A DNA stretch of 64,000 nt from Gaiellasilicea sp963745775. GTDB lineage: Bacteria; Actinomycetota; Thermoleophilia; Gaiellales; Gaiellaceae. A program made the translations under genes and the position numbers. Shown piece by piece: positions 45,377-54,751 of the stretch. The DNA lies in assembly GCA_963745775.1 (NCBI GenBank), contig CAVUYY010000008.1:372001-436000 (forward strand). The letters run 5' to 3'. Each line of letters opens with the position of its first letter. The first letter of the stretch is position 1. The notes under the pieces were generated by a model. It searched no databases. It saw only the letters and a list, made by a program, of their open reading frames with translations, and was not told the DNA's origin.

Positions 45377-46151
45377 CTAGTGAGCGAGCCGGCCGGCGTC
45401 CATCGGAAAGACGCTGCCGGTCAGCGCCCAGGCGCCGGCGCCGCAGAGATACTCGACGGCCGCGGCGACCTCGTCCGGTTCGAGCAGCCGCTTGACGGCG
45501 TTCTCGGCGAGGAGGATCTCGGTGAGGACGCGCTCCTCGTCGATCCCGTGCGCGCGCGCCTGAGCCGCGATCTGCGCCTCGATGAGGGGCGTCCGCACGT
45601 AGGAGGGACAGATCGCGTGCGCGGTCACGTCCGGGCAGCGCGCGGCCGCCTCGAGCGCGATCGTCTTCGTCAGGCCGAGGAGGCCGTGCTTGGCCGAGAC
45701 GTAGGCCGCCTTGTACGGCGAGGCGACCAGCCCGTGCACCGAGGCGATGTTGAGCACCCGTCCGTAGCCGGCCTCGAGCATCCCGGGGAGAAACGCCTTC
45801 GCGAGCAGGAACGGCGCCGTCAGCATGACGGCGAGGATCGTGTCCCACGCCTCCTCCGGAAAGTCCTCGAGCGGGCTGACGTGCTGGAGACCGGCGTTGT
45901 TGACGAGGATCTGGACGTCGCCGGCCTCCGCGACGAGACGGGCGAGCTCGCTCGCGATCCGTGAGCTCGGCGGCGACCGCTCTGGCTCCGGGAAGCTCGG
46001 CGGCGACGGCATCGAGGGCGGCGCCGGCGCGATCGCTGACGACGACGTGGGCGCCCGCCGCAGCCAGTCGTCGCGCGGTCGCGAGCCCGATTCCCGACGC
46101 GGCGCCGGTCACCAGGGCTGTGCGGCCCTCGATGTCTACGGCTGCACCCAT
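45377..46151 (-). CDS. Short-chain dehydrogenase, probable 3-hydroxybutyrate dehydrogenase, frame change near 45959
   Basis: A classical SDR of about 257 residues. MGAAVDIEGRTALVTGAASGIGLATARRLAAAGAHVVVSDR is the NAD(P)-binding N-terminus with TGxxxGIG. After one extra base near 45959 it continues ASELARLVAEAGDVQILVNNAGLQHVSPLEDFPEEAWDTILAVMLTAPFLLAKAFLPGMLEAGYGRVLNIASVHGLVASPYKAAYVSAKHGLLGLTKTIALEAA, with NNAG, the catalytic Ser, and YxxxK. The phrases GLQHVSP and ICPSYVRTPLIEAQI are typical of D-3-hydroxybutyrate dehydrogenases, which interconvert acetoacetate and 3-hydroxybutyrate. Start ATG at 46151. It diverges from the oligopeptidase gene. Confidence 0.83.
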
Positions 46152-46179
46152 GTGTAGCCCGCACGATAGGTTGTCGGCC

Positions 46180-47970
46180 GTGAGCGCGACCGTCACCGGG
46201 GCCGAGCAGGTCGAGTGGAACCTCGACGACCTTTACGAGCGCCCCGACGACCCGCGCCTGCAGGAGCACCTCGACGAGGCCGCAGCCGGCGCGAACGCCT
46301 TTCGGGAGCGGTACCGGGGCAGGCTCGGCGAGTTGTCCGCGCAGGAGCTGAACGACGCCGTCGCCGAGGCCGAGCGGCTGCGCTCGATCGCGACCCGGGT
46401 CGAGGCCTACGCCCGCCTCCGGCTCGCCGCCGACTCCTCCGACCAGAGCCGTGGCGCCCTCGCGCAGAAGGTGCGCGAGCAGAACACGCAGATCGAGACG
46501 GCGCTCCTCTTCTTCGACCTCGAGTGGGCCGGCCTGGACGACGAGGTCGCCGAGCGGCTCCTCGCCGATCCCGCGCTCGAGCGCTACGCCTCGGTTCTCC
46601 GTTCGGAGCGGCGCTACCGCCCGCACCTCCTCACCGAGCCCGAGGAGAGGATCTCGGCCGAGAAGAGCCTCACCGGCTCGAGCGCCTGGGGGCGCCTCTT
46701 CAGCGAGCTGCTCGCCGACCTCTCGGTTTCCCTCGACGGCGAAAGCGTCTCGCTCGACACCGCGCTGGCCCAGCTCGCGCGCCTCACCGAGCAGACCGAG
46801 CGGGCGGCGGTGGCGGAGGCCGTCACCGAGACGCTGCGTCCCGGATTGCGGACGCGCGGCTACATCCTCAACACGATCCTGAGCGAGCGCTCGATCGAAG
46901 ACCGGCTACGCGGTTACGACACGTGGATCTCGGCCCGCAACCTCTCCAACGAGATTCCCGACGACGCCGTCGAGAGCCTGGTCGACACGATCGTCGGGCG
47001 CTACGACGTCCCACAGCGCTTCTACGCGCTGAAGGCGAAGCTGCTCGGCCTCCCGCGACTGGCCGACTACGACCGCTTCGCCCCGCTCCAGGAAACGCCC
47101 GGGACGATCCCGTGGGACGAGGCCCAGGCGCTCGTGCTCGAGTCGTTCGACGGCTTCTCACCTCTCGCGGGCGAGATCGTCGGCCGCTTCTTCGAGCGCG
47201 ACTGGATCGACGCGCCGCCTCGGCCGGGCAAGATCCTGGGCGCCTTCTGCGCGACGCTCGTCCCGGACGTGCACCCCTACGTGCTGATGAACTACGCGGG
47301 CGAGCGGCGCAGCGTCCTCACGCTCGCTCACGAGCTCGGTCACGGCCTGCACGGAGTGCTCGCGCAGGATCTCGGGCTCCTGAACGCCTCGACGCCGCTG
47401 ACGCTCGCCGAGACGGCCTCCGTCTTCGCCGAGGCACTGACGTTCGAGAAGCTGATGGAGCGGGAGGACGACCCGCACGCCCGCCTCGACCTCCTGGTCG
47501 GTCGGCTCGAGGACACGATCGCGACGGTCTTCCGCCAGATCGCGCTCAACCGCTTCGAGCACGCGATCCACACCGACCGGCGCGAGGAGGGCGAGTTGCC
47601 GGTCGAACGGATCTCGGAGCTCTGGCGGGCCGAGCAGGAGCGGCTGTTCGGCGACTCGGTCGAGGTGACGGAGAACTACGGCGTCTGGTGGAGCTACGTG
47701 CCGCATTTCATCGGCTCGCCCGGCTACGTCTATGCGTACGCGTTCGGCTATCTCTTCTCGCTGGCGATCTACAGGCGCTACCAGGAGGAGGGCGAGTCGC
47801 TCGTCGAGCCCTACCTCGATCTCTTGCGCGCGGGTGGGTCAGCGCCGCCGGCGGAGCTCGCCTCTCGACTCGGCTTCGACCTCGGCGATCCGAGCTTCTG
47901 GGCGGCAGGGGTCGACGCGATCGGCGCGCTGGTGGACGAGGCCGAGGCGCTCGCGGCCGAGCTCGGCTGA
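46180..47970 (+). CDS. pepF: M3-family oligoendopeptidase F
   Basis: A complete 596-residue peptidase. The N-terminal domain starts EQVEWNLDDLYERPDDPRLQEHLDEAAAGANAFRERYRGRL, as in PepF-type proteins. The catalytic zinc motif is LTLAHELGHGLHGVLAQDL (HEXXH, second His and downstream Glu in LAETASVFAEALTFEKLM). The C-terminus has YGVWWSYVPHFIGSPGYVYAYAFGYLFSLAIYRRYQEEG, which lines the substrate channel. It cleaves oligopeptides in the cytoplasm. GTG start at 46180; a TTG three codons earlier is possible. Notably it has no frame change although many neighbours do. Confidence 0.95.
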   Translation: MSATVTGAEQVEWNLDDLYERPDDPRLQEHLDEAAAGANAFRERYRGRLGELSAQELNDAVAEAERLRSIATRVEAYARLRLAADSSDQSRGALAQKVREQNTQIETALLFFDLEWAGLDDEVAERLLADPALERYASVLRSERRYRPHLLTEPEERISAEKSLTGSSAWGRLFSELLADLSVSLDGESVSLDTALAQLARLTEQTERAAVAEAVTETLRPGLRTRGYILNTILSERSIEDRLRGYDTWISARNLSNEIPDDAVESLVDTIVGRYDVPQRFYALKAKLLGLPRLADYDRFAPLQETPGTIPWDEAQALVLESFDGFSPLAGEIVGRFFERDWIDAPPRPGKILGAFCATLVPDVHPYVLMNYAGERRSVLTLAHELGHGLHGVLAQDLGLLNASTPLTLAETASVFAEALTFEKLMEREDDPHARLDLLVGRLEDTIATVFRQIALNRFEHAIHTDRREEGELPVERISELWRAEQERLFGDSVEVTENYGVWWSYVPHFIGSPGYVYAYAFGYLFSLAIYRRYQEEGESLVEPYLDLLRAGGSAPPAELASRLGFDLGDPSFWAAGVDAIGALVDEAEALAAELG

Positions 47971-48511
47971 TTGCAGAGCGGCGTCCTCGTCGTTGCCGCG
48001 ACCGAGCGCGAGCTCGTTCCGGTGGACGGAGCCGAGCTGCTCGTGTGCGGAATCGGGCCGGTCGAGGCGGCTGCGGCGACGGCGCGCGCGCTCGCCGAAC
48101 GGCGACCGGCCGCCGTCCTCCAGGTCGGGATCGCAGGCGCGCTCGGGATTGAGCCGCTCGGGCTCGTGCTCGGCTCGGAGGCGATCTACTGCGACGCTGC
48201 GGGGCCGCTCGTACCCGCTCGAGCGCTGCCGGATCCCGACGCTACTGGCGCGGCTGCGGACGTCCTTTCCCGACGCGCACGTCGCGCCGATCGGAACGAG
48301 CGCCCGTGTCGGGGGCGGAAGCGTCGAGGTCGAGGCGATGGAAGGCTTCGCCGTCCTCCGCGCGGCCGAGCTGGCGGGCGTCCCGGCGGTCGAGGCGCGC
48401 GTCGTCTCGAACGAGCTCGGCGAGCCCGACCGCGCGCTCTGGCGCTTCGAGGAGGCGTTCGCGCGGCTCGCCGAGCTCCTTCCCCGGCTGGTGGCGGCCG
48501 CGCGCGAGTAG
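47971..48511 (+). CDS. Purine-nucleoside phosphorylase-fold hydrolase (futalosine/MTA hydrolase-like), frame change near 48238
   Basis: About 180 residues. The N-terminus QSGVLVVAATERELVPVDGAELLVCGIGPVEAAAATARALAERRPAAVLQVGIAGALG matches the MTA/SAH nucleosidase and futalosine hydrolase (MqnB) fold, with E-R-E-L and G-I-G-P-V-E. After one extra G near 48238 it continues TLLARLRTSFPDAHVAPIGTSARVGGGSVEVEAMEGFAVLRAAELAGVPAVEARVVSNELGEPD, with E-A-M-E-G and the conserved R-V-V-S-N. The shape is closest to MqnB of the futalosine menaquinone pathway, but no other mqn gene is in the window. TTG start directly after pepF. Confidence 0.72.
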
Positions 48512-48522
48512 CCTCCGCCACC

Positions 48523-49212
48523 GTGGCCCGGCCGCGCTACCCGAGCAAGAACGAGCCGCTGCCGGCGCCGCTCCCGCCAGAGAGCCGGACTGTGGGCCAG
48601 CTCGTGGCCGAGAGCATCCGCTTCTACGGGCAGCGCTTCTGGGCCGTGCTCCCGCTCGGGCTCGCCGTCGCCGCGATCAACCAGATCTCGGCCGGCCGCT
48701 CGACGACCGTGCAGGCGCTCGTTCTCGCCGGCGGCGCCCCCCTGATGGCGACGGCATTCGTCCGCGCCTCGTCGCTGGTCACGGAGACTCGTGTCGAGGC
48801 GCGCGCTGCAGCCAAGGCGATCGCGATCGGGATCCTCGTCTGGATTCCAGCGGCGTTCCTGACGTTGATCTACGTCCTGCCGGCGATCGCGTGGCTCGCG
48901 CTCGTCGGTCTCGTCGTGCCGGTGCTCGCTCTCGAGCGGCCACCGCTCCGGACGGCCCTACGCCGCGCGCTCGAGCTCGCCCGGGCCGACTACATCCACG
49001 CCCTCGCCTCGCTCGCGACGCTCGTGCTCCTCTTCGGGCTCGTCAAGCTGATGCTCGTCCTCCTCCTCCGCGACCTCGGCGACTCGGGTGAGCGAGTGGC
49101 CCTGGCGCTCGCCGATCTCGTCGTCTCGCCGCTCCTCTTCGTCGGCGGCGCCCTCGTGTACGTCGACCAGGCGGCGAGAGTACGATCGAGCCCCCGACCG
49201 AAGGAGCGGTAG
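48523..49212 (+). CDS. Integral membrane protein, unknown function (229 aa)
   Basis: The N-terminus is a proline-rich cytoplasmic stretch (RYPSKNEPLPAPLPPESRTVGQLVAESIRFYGQRFW), after which about six hydrophobic helices follow in tight pairs. The region SIRFYGQRFWAVLPLGLAVA and LERPPLRTALRRALELARADYIHALASLATLVLL resembles membrane proteins annotated as YIP1/glycerophosphoryl-diester-type accessory membrane domains, but I cannot assign it with confidence. The GTG at 48523 is ten bases after the nucleosidase stop, and its stop abuts the GYD protein ATG, so these form one operon. Confidence 0.65.
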   Translation: MARPRYPSKNEPLPAPLPPESRTVGQLVAESIRFYGQRFWAVLPLGLAVAAINQISAGRSTTVQALVLAGGAPLMATAFVRASSLVTETRVEARAAAKAIAIGILVWIPAAFLTLIYVLPAIAWLALVGLVVPVLALERPPLRTALRRALELARADYIHALASLATLVLLFGLVKLMLVLLLRDLGDSGERVALALADLVVSPLLFVGGALVYVDQAARVRSSPRPKER

Positions 49213-49500
49213 ATGCCGACGTATCTGATGCTGACGAAGCTCACCGCCCAGGGCGTGCAGACGCTGAAGGCGAATCCGGCGCGGCTGCGCCAGGTCAACC
49301 GGGACGTCGAGGAGCTTGGAGCCACGGTGCTGCACCAGTGGGCGACGCTCGGCGAGTACGACTTCGTCAACATCGTCGAGGCGCCCGACTCTGCCACGAT
49401 CGCGAAGGTCTCGCTCGCGCTCGGCGCCCGCGGGAGCGCGAAGCTGCAGTCGCTCGAGCTGCTCGAGGTCGACGCGCTGATCGAGGCGTTCGAGCGCTAG
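49213..49500 (+). CDS. GYD-domain protein (95 aa)
   Basis: MPTYLMLTKLTAQGVQTLKANPARLRQVNRDVEELGATVLHQWATLGEYDFVNIVEAPDSATIAKVSLALGARGSAKLQSLELLEVDALIEAFER is a complete GYD-family protein: the LGEYDFVNIVEAPD strand carries the G-x-Y-D motif after which the family is named. It has a ferredoxin-like dimeric fold and no known activity. The ATG directly follows the stop of the preceding membrane-protein gene. Confidence 0.9.
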   Translation: MPTYLMLTKLTAQGVQTLKANPARLRQVNRDVEELGATVLHQWATLGEYDFVNIVEAPDSATIAKVSLALGARGSAKLQSLELLEVDALIEAFER

Positions 49501-49504
49501 CGCG

Positions 49505-50254
49505 CTAGGTGATGTCGCGCCGGCGAGCACGCTCGGTCCCGGCCAGCCCCAACGCGGCGATCCACGCGAGCGAGACCGCGACGCCCGGCCAGTACGAGAG
49601 CAGCTCGCCCCCGCCCGACCCGTCGGCCGCATCGAGCGCCTGGAAGGGCAGGTAGGCGGACGCCCCGTCGAGATCGAGCAGTCCGAATGCCCCGATCAGG
49701 AGCGTCTCGCCGATGAAGATCCAGACGAGGGTGCCGACGAGTGCCGCCACCTGGCTCTGGACGACGGTGCCGATCGCGACGCCCATCAGAGCCCAGAGGA
49801 CCGCCGAGAGGATCTGCTGGGCCGCAACGGAGCCGATCTCGCCGTCGAGCACATTCGTCTCGGCATCGACGCTCGCGAGCCACGGAAGCGCGATCACGGC
49901 GATGACGAACAGCGAGAGGAGCGCGAACCCGATCGCGAGCGCGATGGCCGCGATCGCCTTCGCCGCGAGCACGAGCTCGCGCTTCGGCGCGACGAGGAAC
50001 GTCGGCGTGACCGTGCCGAAGCGAAACTCGGTGGTCACGAGCGTGATTCCGAGGATGACGGAGAGGAGGAGCGCGATTCCGGCGGTCGCGACGAGGTCGG
50101 ACTGGAAGTCGACGGTACCGCGCTCCAAGCTCTCGGCGGATCCGATCTGGGCCGCGACGGCGAGCGCCGTGAATGCGACGATCACGATCAGATACGCCCA
50201 GAACGAGCGGATCGTGCGGATCTTCAGCAACTCCGAGCGGACGAGGGCGTTCAC
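49505..50254 (-). CDS. ABC-2 type permease
   Basis: A 249-residue membrane protein with six hydrophobic helices. The N-terminus VNALVRSELLKIRTIRSFWAYLIVIVAFTALAVAAQ is typical of ABC-2 exporters, in which a cytoplasmic helix E-L-L-K-I-R-T precedes the first membrane helix. The central block ILGITLVTTEFRFGTVTPTFLVAPKRELVLAAKAIA is the conserved coupling region that contacts the ATPase. Its GTG overlaps the stop of the ATPase gene (GTGA), so the two form a transporter. The exported substrate is unknown; the family serves drug or lipid export. Confidence 0.87.
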   Translation of the reverse strand: MNALVRSELLKIRTIRSFWAYLIVIVAFTALAVAAQIGSAESLERGTVDFQSDLVATAGIALLLSVILGITLVTTEFRFGTVTPTFLVAPKRELVLAAKAIAAIALAIGFALLSLFVIAVIALPWLASVDAETNVLDGEIGSVAAQQILSAVLWALMGVAIGTVVQSQVAALVGTLVWIFIGETLLIGAFGLLDLDGASAYLPFQALDAADGSGGGELLSYWPGVAVSLAWIAALGLAGTERARRRDIT

Positions 50255-51138
50255 TGGGTCGTTTCCCCGCCGGTCAGCTCGAGGAAGACCTCCTCGAGCG
50301 TCGCACGCTCGACCGTGAGCTCGTGGAGGACGATCGCGTTCGCCGCAGCGAGCTCGCCGACCCGCGCCGGCGCGAGGTCGACCGCCAGCGTTTGCTCGTC
50401 CACCGCCGTGACCGTGGCTCCCTCGGCGGCCAACAGCTCGCGCAACCTCGCGGAATCGGGGGTCTGCACGCGCGTCGCTCCCTGCGCGCCTGCCAGCACC
50501 TCCGCGATCGACGCCTGCTGAATGAGCGAGCCGCGGTGGATGATCACGACTCGATCGACGGTCTGAGCGACCTCGGCGAGGACATGGCTCGAGACGAGAA
50601 TCGTGCGACCGTCGGCCGCGAGCGAGCGCAGGAGGTCGCGTAGCCACCTGACTCCCGCCGGATCGAGGCCGTTCGCGGGCTCGTCGAGCACAAGCACCTC
50701 GGGGTCGCCGAGCAGCGCCGTGGCGAGCCCGAGCCGCTGGCGCATCCCCAACGAGTAGCCCTTCACGCGTTTCTTCGCCGCAGAGGTCAGCTCGACGAGG
50801 GCGAGCACCTCGTCGACGCGGGAGCGGGGAATGCCCGCCGCGGCCGCGAGCACCCGGAGATGATTCCTTCCCGACCGGCCCGGATGCACCTCGCTCGCCT
50901 CGAGCACGGCGCCGACCCGGTGGATCGGCCGATCGAGCTCGCGATAGCGAACTCCGAGCACCGTTGCGCCTCCCGCATCGGGGTGCACGAGCCCGAGCAC
51001 TGCGCGCAAAGTGGTCGACTTGCCGGCGCCGTTCGGGCCGAGAAAGCCCGTGATCGTCCCCGGTTCGACGCGAAAGCTGAGCCTCGATACGGCCTGCGTC
51101 TTGCCGAACCGCTTGCTCAGCCCCGTGACCTCGATCAA
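50251..51138 (-). CDS. ABC transporter ATP-binding protein
   Basis: A complete 295-residue ATPase: Walker A GPNGAGKST, Q-loop region GLVHPDAGG, signature SLGMRQRLGLATALLG, Walker B PEVLVLDEPANGLDP and switch histidine LVSSHVLAEVAQ. The C-terminal 70 residues (GAQGATRVQTPDSARLRELLAAEGATVTAVDEQTLAVDLAP...) form the regulatory domain found in DrrA/CcmA-like exporters of this size, ending ERATLEEVFLELTGGETTQ. It pairs with the permease just downstream. The start ATG at 51138 gives MIEVTGLSKRFGKTQAVSRLSF. Confidence 0.92.
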   Translation of the reverse strand: MIEVTGLSKRFGKTQAVSRLSFRVEPGTITGFLGPNGAGKSTTLRAVLGLVHPDAGGATVLGVRYRELDRPIHRVGAVLEASEVHPGRSGRNHLRVLAAAAGIPRSRVDEVLALVELTSAAKKRVKGYSLGMRQRLGLATALLGDPEVLVLDEPANGLDPAGVRWLRDLLRSLAADGRTILVSSHVLAEVAQTVDRVVIIHRGSLIQQASIAEVLAGAQGATRVQTPDSARLRELLAAEGATVTAVDEQTLAVDLAPARVGELAAANAIVLHELTVERATLEEVFLELTGGETTQ

Positions 51139-51157
51139 ACCAGGCTCCTGCCCTCGT

Positions 51158-51556
51158 TCAACCGAGCGTCGTCACGTAGACAGATCTCTCGCGCGGGCCG
51201 TCGAACTCGCAGAAGAAGATCCCCTGCCAGGTGCCGAGCGCGAGCTTCCCGTCTCTGACCGGCACGAGCACGTCGGAGCCCATGAAGGCCGCGCGGATAT
51301 GCGTCGGCGCGTTCTCCTCCCCCTCCTCGAGGTGCTGCCACGGCCACTCCTCGGAGACGATCCGCTCGAGGGCGGTCTCGAAATCGCGTGCCACCGCGGG
51401 ATCGGCGTGCTCGTTGATCGTCAGCCCGGCCGTCGTGTGAGGCACGTAGACGAGCGCAGCGGCAGCGCCGTCGAGCGGGCCGGCCGCCGCCTTGACGAGC
51501 TCGGTGATGTCGACGAGCTGGCTGCGCCGCTGGGTCGTGACGGTGAACTCGCGCAC
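51158..51556 (-). CDS. YjbQ/UPF0047 family protein
   Basis: A 132-residue protein: VREFTVTTQRRSQLVDITELV, then VYVPHTTAGLTINEHADPAVARDFETALERIV with the conserved His and Asn-Glu-His cluster, THIRAAFMGSDVLVPVRDGKLALGTWQGIFFCEFDGPRERSVYVTTLG. These are the family's hallmark blocks. Some YjbQ proteins have weak thiamin-phosphate synthase activity, but the physiological role is not fixed. It lies 19 bases from the ABC ATPase gene on the same strand and diverges from the peptidase gene. Confidence 0.92.
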   Translation of the reverse strand: MREFTVTTQRRSQLVDITELVKAAAGPLDGAAAALVYVPHTTAGLTINEHADPAVARDFETALERIVSEEWPWQHLEEGEENAPTHIRAAFMGSDVLVPVRDGKLALGTWQGIFFCEFDGPRERSVYVTTLG

Positions 51557-51575
51557 GGCGCGTATCCTAGGCCGC

Positions 51576-53076
51576 GTGAGCGAGCCAGTCCCCAGCGAGC
51601 GCGAGCTCGACAGCTACCGCGAGGGAGCCGACCGCTTCCTCGCAGAGCTCGACGAGGAGTACTACCTCCACTACGCCGGCCACAAGCCCGACTTCGAGCT
51701 GCGACCGATCTACGAGCGGCATGCCGATCTCACCGACCTCGAGACGGTCAAGCGGGTCGGCTCGGCCGTCCAGGGGCGCGAGAATCTCGAGCTCTTCCGC
51801 TTCGGCTGCGAGGGCTATCTCGGCGAGCTGACGCGCGAGCACGCTGAGCGGATTGCGGCTCTCGAAACCACGCTCGAGGTCGCGCACGACGGCGAGACGA
51901 TCGGCTACAGGATGCTGAGGCCGACGATCGCGAACGAGCCGGATCGCCCGACGAGGGCGCGGCTCGAGGAGTCGCGCAACGCGCTGACCGAGGAGCACCT
52001 GAACCCGCTCTACCTCGATGCGGTCGAGACGACGCAGCGCGCGGTTCCAGCTCTCGGGGCGGACAACTACTTCCTCCTCTACCGCGACCGGCTCGCACTG
52101 GAGCTGGAAGGGCTCGCCGCTCAATGCCGATCCTTCCTCGATTCGACGGAGAGCCTCTACGAGGCCTCGATGGATCGAGCACTCCGCGAGCAGGTCGGAG
52201 TCGGCCTCGCCGAGGCCGAGCGCTACGACCTCGCACGCTTCTTCCGCGGCTCGAGCTGGGACGCGGCCTTCCCCGCCGACCGGATGCTGCCGGCCCTGCG
52301 CGGCACGCTCGCCGACCTCGGAATCGACCTCGACGCGCAGTCGAACGTCCACCTCGACGTCGAGGCGCGCCCGACCAAGTCGCCGCGTGCTTTCTGCGCC
52401 CCGATCGAGGTGCCCGGCAAGGTGATGCTCGTGATCCAGCCGATGGGCGGGCCGGACGACTGGCGCGCGCTCTTCCACGAGGCGGGCCACACCGAGCACT
52501 TCGCCTTCACCTCGCCCAGCCTGACAGATGGAGGAGAAGCGGCTCGGGGACAACGCCGTCACCGAGGGCTGGGCGATGCTGCTCCAGCATCTCGTCGACG
52601 ACCCTGGCTGGCTGACGCGGATGCTCAACGTCCCGAAGCCGCAGGAGTTCGCGGCCGAGGCGGCGGTCAACCTCCTCTTCTTCGTCCGTCGCTACTCGGC
52701 GAAGCTGCTCTACGAGCTCGAGTTCCATGCCGCCGCCGATCCGACGGCGATGCGGAGCCGCTACGTCGAGCTGCTCGGCGATGCGGTCAAGATCGAGCCG
52801 AGCGGCACGGACTACCTCTCCGACATCGATCCGGGCTACTACTGCACGTCCTACCTCCGCTCGTGGGCGTTCGAGGCGCAGCTCTCGACCTTCCTGCGCG
52901 AGGAGTTCGGGAGCGACTGGTTCAGCCGGCGGGAGGCGGGCTCGCTCCTGAAGGAGCTGTGGGAGCTCGGCCAGCAGCCGACCGCGGACGAGCTCCTCAA
53001 GGACGTGACCGGCGCGCCGATCGAGCTCGAGGCCGTGGCGGACAAGCTTCGCTCGGCGCTGCCTTCCTTCGCGTAG
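51576..53076 (+). CDS. M2/M3-like zinc peptidase, frame change near 52524
   Basis: About 500 residues. VPSERELDSYREGADRFLAELDEEYYLHYAGHKPDFELRPIYERHADLTDLETVKRV opens an all-helical domain. The zinc motif ALFHEAGHTEHFAFTSP (HEXXH) is followed, after one extra A near 52524, by MEEKRLGDNAVTEGWAMLLQHLVDDPGWLTRML, with the third-ligand Glu in VTEGWA, and later YLSDIDPGYYCTSYLRSWAFEAQLSTFLREEFG, which resembles the substrate-tyrosine region of M3 peptidases. I place it in the M2/M3 clan on these features; it is not close to PepF. Cytoplasmic; GTG start at 51576. Substrate unknown. Confidence 0.78.
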
Positions 53077-53095
53077 CAGCCCGTCAAGGCACTCT

Positions 53096-53167
53096 GCGAG
53101 CCGGGAGCGAAGCGACCCTTCAGGGATCTTCGCGCGCTGAGCGTCCGCGCAAGCGGATGCTCAGCGC
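53096..53167 (+). repeat. Dispersed structured repeat, copy 1
   Basis: About 72 bases: a conserved GC-rich segment (53096-53126) containing the mini-hairpin CCCTTCAGGG, then a long hairpin with 15-base arms 53134-53148 and 53153-53167 (one G-T mismatch) around the loop GCAA. The conserved segment recurs in reverse at 59076-59110 next to a hairpin with a different stem. It lies after the M3-like peptidase gene and before the ferritin gene end, and may terminate both. Confidence 0.7.
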
Positions 53168-53177
53168 TGCGGGAAAA

Positions 53178-53705
53178 TCAGAGCGCGCCGCCGGCGGCCG
53201 GTGGCGCGCCGGCTTCCAGCGCGTTCTCGCCGCCCGCCTCGCGAGCGAGGTAGTCCTCGATCAGCATCACGTTGTCACGCGAGCGGTCCGCCACCGCGAG
53301 CAAGCTCGACATCGACGCGACCTCCTCGCGCTGCTCCTGCAGGAACCAGTGGAGGAATTGCTCGGCCACGAGCTCGTTCTCCTCGCGGGCAAGCTGGACG
53401 AGCGCCGAGATCTGGGCCGTCACCCGCTTCTCCTGCTCGAGCGCGAGCCGCACCGGCTCGACCAGATCGCCGAAACCGCTCTGCGGCGCCTCCAGGCCGG
53501 GAACCACGACCTCTTCGTCGGCGTCGAGCAGGTACTGGACGAGCATCATCGCGTGATTGCGCTCCTCCACCGCCTGACGGTAGAAGTGGCCAGCCAGCTG
53601 CGGAAGGGTCAGCGCGTCGAAGTACACCGCGATCGCCACGTACTGCTGCGACGCGCCGAACTCGTTCGCGATCTGCTCGTTCATCGCCTGGGTCAGACGG
53701 GCCAT
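53178..53705 (-). CDS. Ferritin (FtnA/BfrB-type)
   Basis: A 175-residue four-helix ferritin: MARLTQAMNEQIANEFGASQQYVAIAVYFDALTLPQLAGHFYRQAVEERNHAMMLVQYLLDADEEVVVPGLEAP. The E-x-x-H of VEERNHAMMLVQYL and Glu in NEQIANEFGASQQY are ferroxidase-centre residues; FLHWFLQEQREE supplies the remaining ligands. Ferritins oxidise and store iron as a 24-mer. The C-terminus is an alanine/glycine-rich extension (AREAGGENALEAGAPPAAGGAL), similar to mycobacterial BfrB. No iron-responsive box was seen upstream. Divergent from rhomboid with a 34-base gap. Confidence 0.93.
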   Translation of the reverse strand: MARLTQAMNEQIANEFGASQQYVAIAVYFDALTLPQLAGHFYRQAVEERNHAMMLVQYLLDADEEVVVPGLEAPQSGFGDLVEPVRLALEQEKRVTAQISALVQLAREENELVAEQFLHWFLQEQREEVASMSSLLAVADRSRDNVMLIEDYLAREAGGENALEAGAPPAAGGAL

Positions 53706-53739
53706 CAGACCGAGCTTACTCCGTGGATAGCATCGCGCC

Positions 53740-54422
53740 GTGCTGCCGCTGCGAGATAACGCGCCGAGCCGCTCTATCCCCTACGTCACCGTGGCCCTGA
53801 TCCTGGCGAACGTCCTCGTCTGGATCGCTGTACCAGCTCCCCGATCTCGAGGGGTCGGTCCGCGAGCTCGCCTACCAGCCGTGCGAGGTCGTCGGTTCCT
53901 GCGCGCGAACCGGCCAGGACTGGCCCGTGACCGCGGTGACGTCGATGTTCATGCATGCGAGCTGGGCCCACCTGCTCGGGAACATGCTGTTCCTCTGGAT
54001 CTTCGGCAACAACGTCGAGGACGCGCTCGGACACGCCCGGTTTCTCGTCTTCTATCTCGTAGGAGGCTTCGCGGCGACGACGCTCCAGAGCGCCGTCACG
54101 CTCTGGAGCGGAACCGATGCCGACGCGGCGATCCCGAATCTCGGCGCGAGTGGTGCCGTCTCGGCCGTCCTCGGCGCCTATCTGCTGCTCCTCCCCGGGG
54201 CGAAGGTGCTGACGCTCGTCGTTCTTCATCCTCCGCGAGATCCCGGCGATCGTCTTCCTCGGCGTCTGGTTTCTCTTCCAGCTCTCTGCGGGGAGCGCTT
54301 CGCTCCAGAGCCCAGAGCAGGGCGGCGGCGTCGCGTTCTTCGCCCACGTCGGCGGCTTCGTGTTCGGAATCCTCCTCGTCAAGCTCGTCCAGATCAGGCC
54401 GCCACTCCGGCCGCGGTACTGA
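53740..54422 (+). CDS. Rhomboid-family intramembrane serine protease, frame changes near 53827 and 54221
   Basis: About 226 residues. RDNAPSRSIPYVTVALILANVLVWI is helix 1. After one extra G near 53827: LYQLPDLEGSVRELAYQPCEVVG and then SMFMHASWAHLLGNMLFLWIFGNNVEDALGHARFLVFYLVGGFAATTLQS (H-A-S/G-x-x-H-L-x-x-N-M), then LGASGAVSAVLGAYLLLLPGAKV with the catalytic Ser in G-A-S-G. A second extra G near 54221 precedes FFILREIPAIVFLGVWFLFQ, and FFAHVGGFVFGILLVKLV carries the catalytic His (A-H-x-G-G). Rhomboids cut membrane proteins. Its TGA overlaps the ATG of the zincin gene. Confidence 0.88.
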
Positions 54423-54751
54423 TGGCGTTCGAGGACGAGGTGCGCGCGGCACTCGACTCGCTCCCGCCGGAGCTCGCGGCGGCGCTCGTCAACATCGCCG
54501 TCGTCGTCGAGGACGTCCATCCCGACGATCCAGACCTGTTCGGCCTCTATGAAGGAATCCCCCTGACCGAACGCGGCAGCGGCGACTTCGGCCAGCTTCC
54601 CGACCGGATCGCGATCTACCGCCGGCCGCTCGAGGAGGAGTTTCCCGATCCCGCCGAGCTTCGGGAGGAGATCCGGATCACGGTCCTCCACGAGCTCGCG
54701 CACTACTTCGGCTTCGACGAGAACCGGATCGCAGAGCTGGGCTACGAGTGA
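54422..54751 (+). CDS. Minimal zincin metallopeptidase (PF06262 type, 109 aa)
   Basis: The zinc motif sits at the C-terminus as ITVLHELAHYFGFDENRIAELGY (HEXXH plus the F-G-F-D-E-x-R-I tail), preceded by LTERGSGDFGQLPDRIAIYRRPLEEEFPDPAELREEI. This is the family of very short metallopeptidase-fold proteins with a minimal HEXXH motif. The true substrate is unknown. The ATG overlaps the rhomboid stop by one base (TGATG), and its TGA overlaps the GTG of the next small gene. The tight coupling to an intramembrane protease suggests the two act together in processing or turnover. Confidence 0.9.
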   Translation: MAFEDEVRAALDSLPPELAAALVNIAVVVEDVHPDDPDLFGLYEGIPLTERGSGDFGQLPDRIAIYRRPLEEEFPDPAELREEIRITVLHELAHYFGFDENRIAELGYE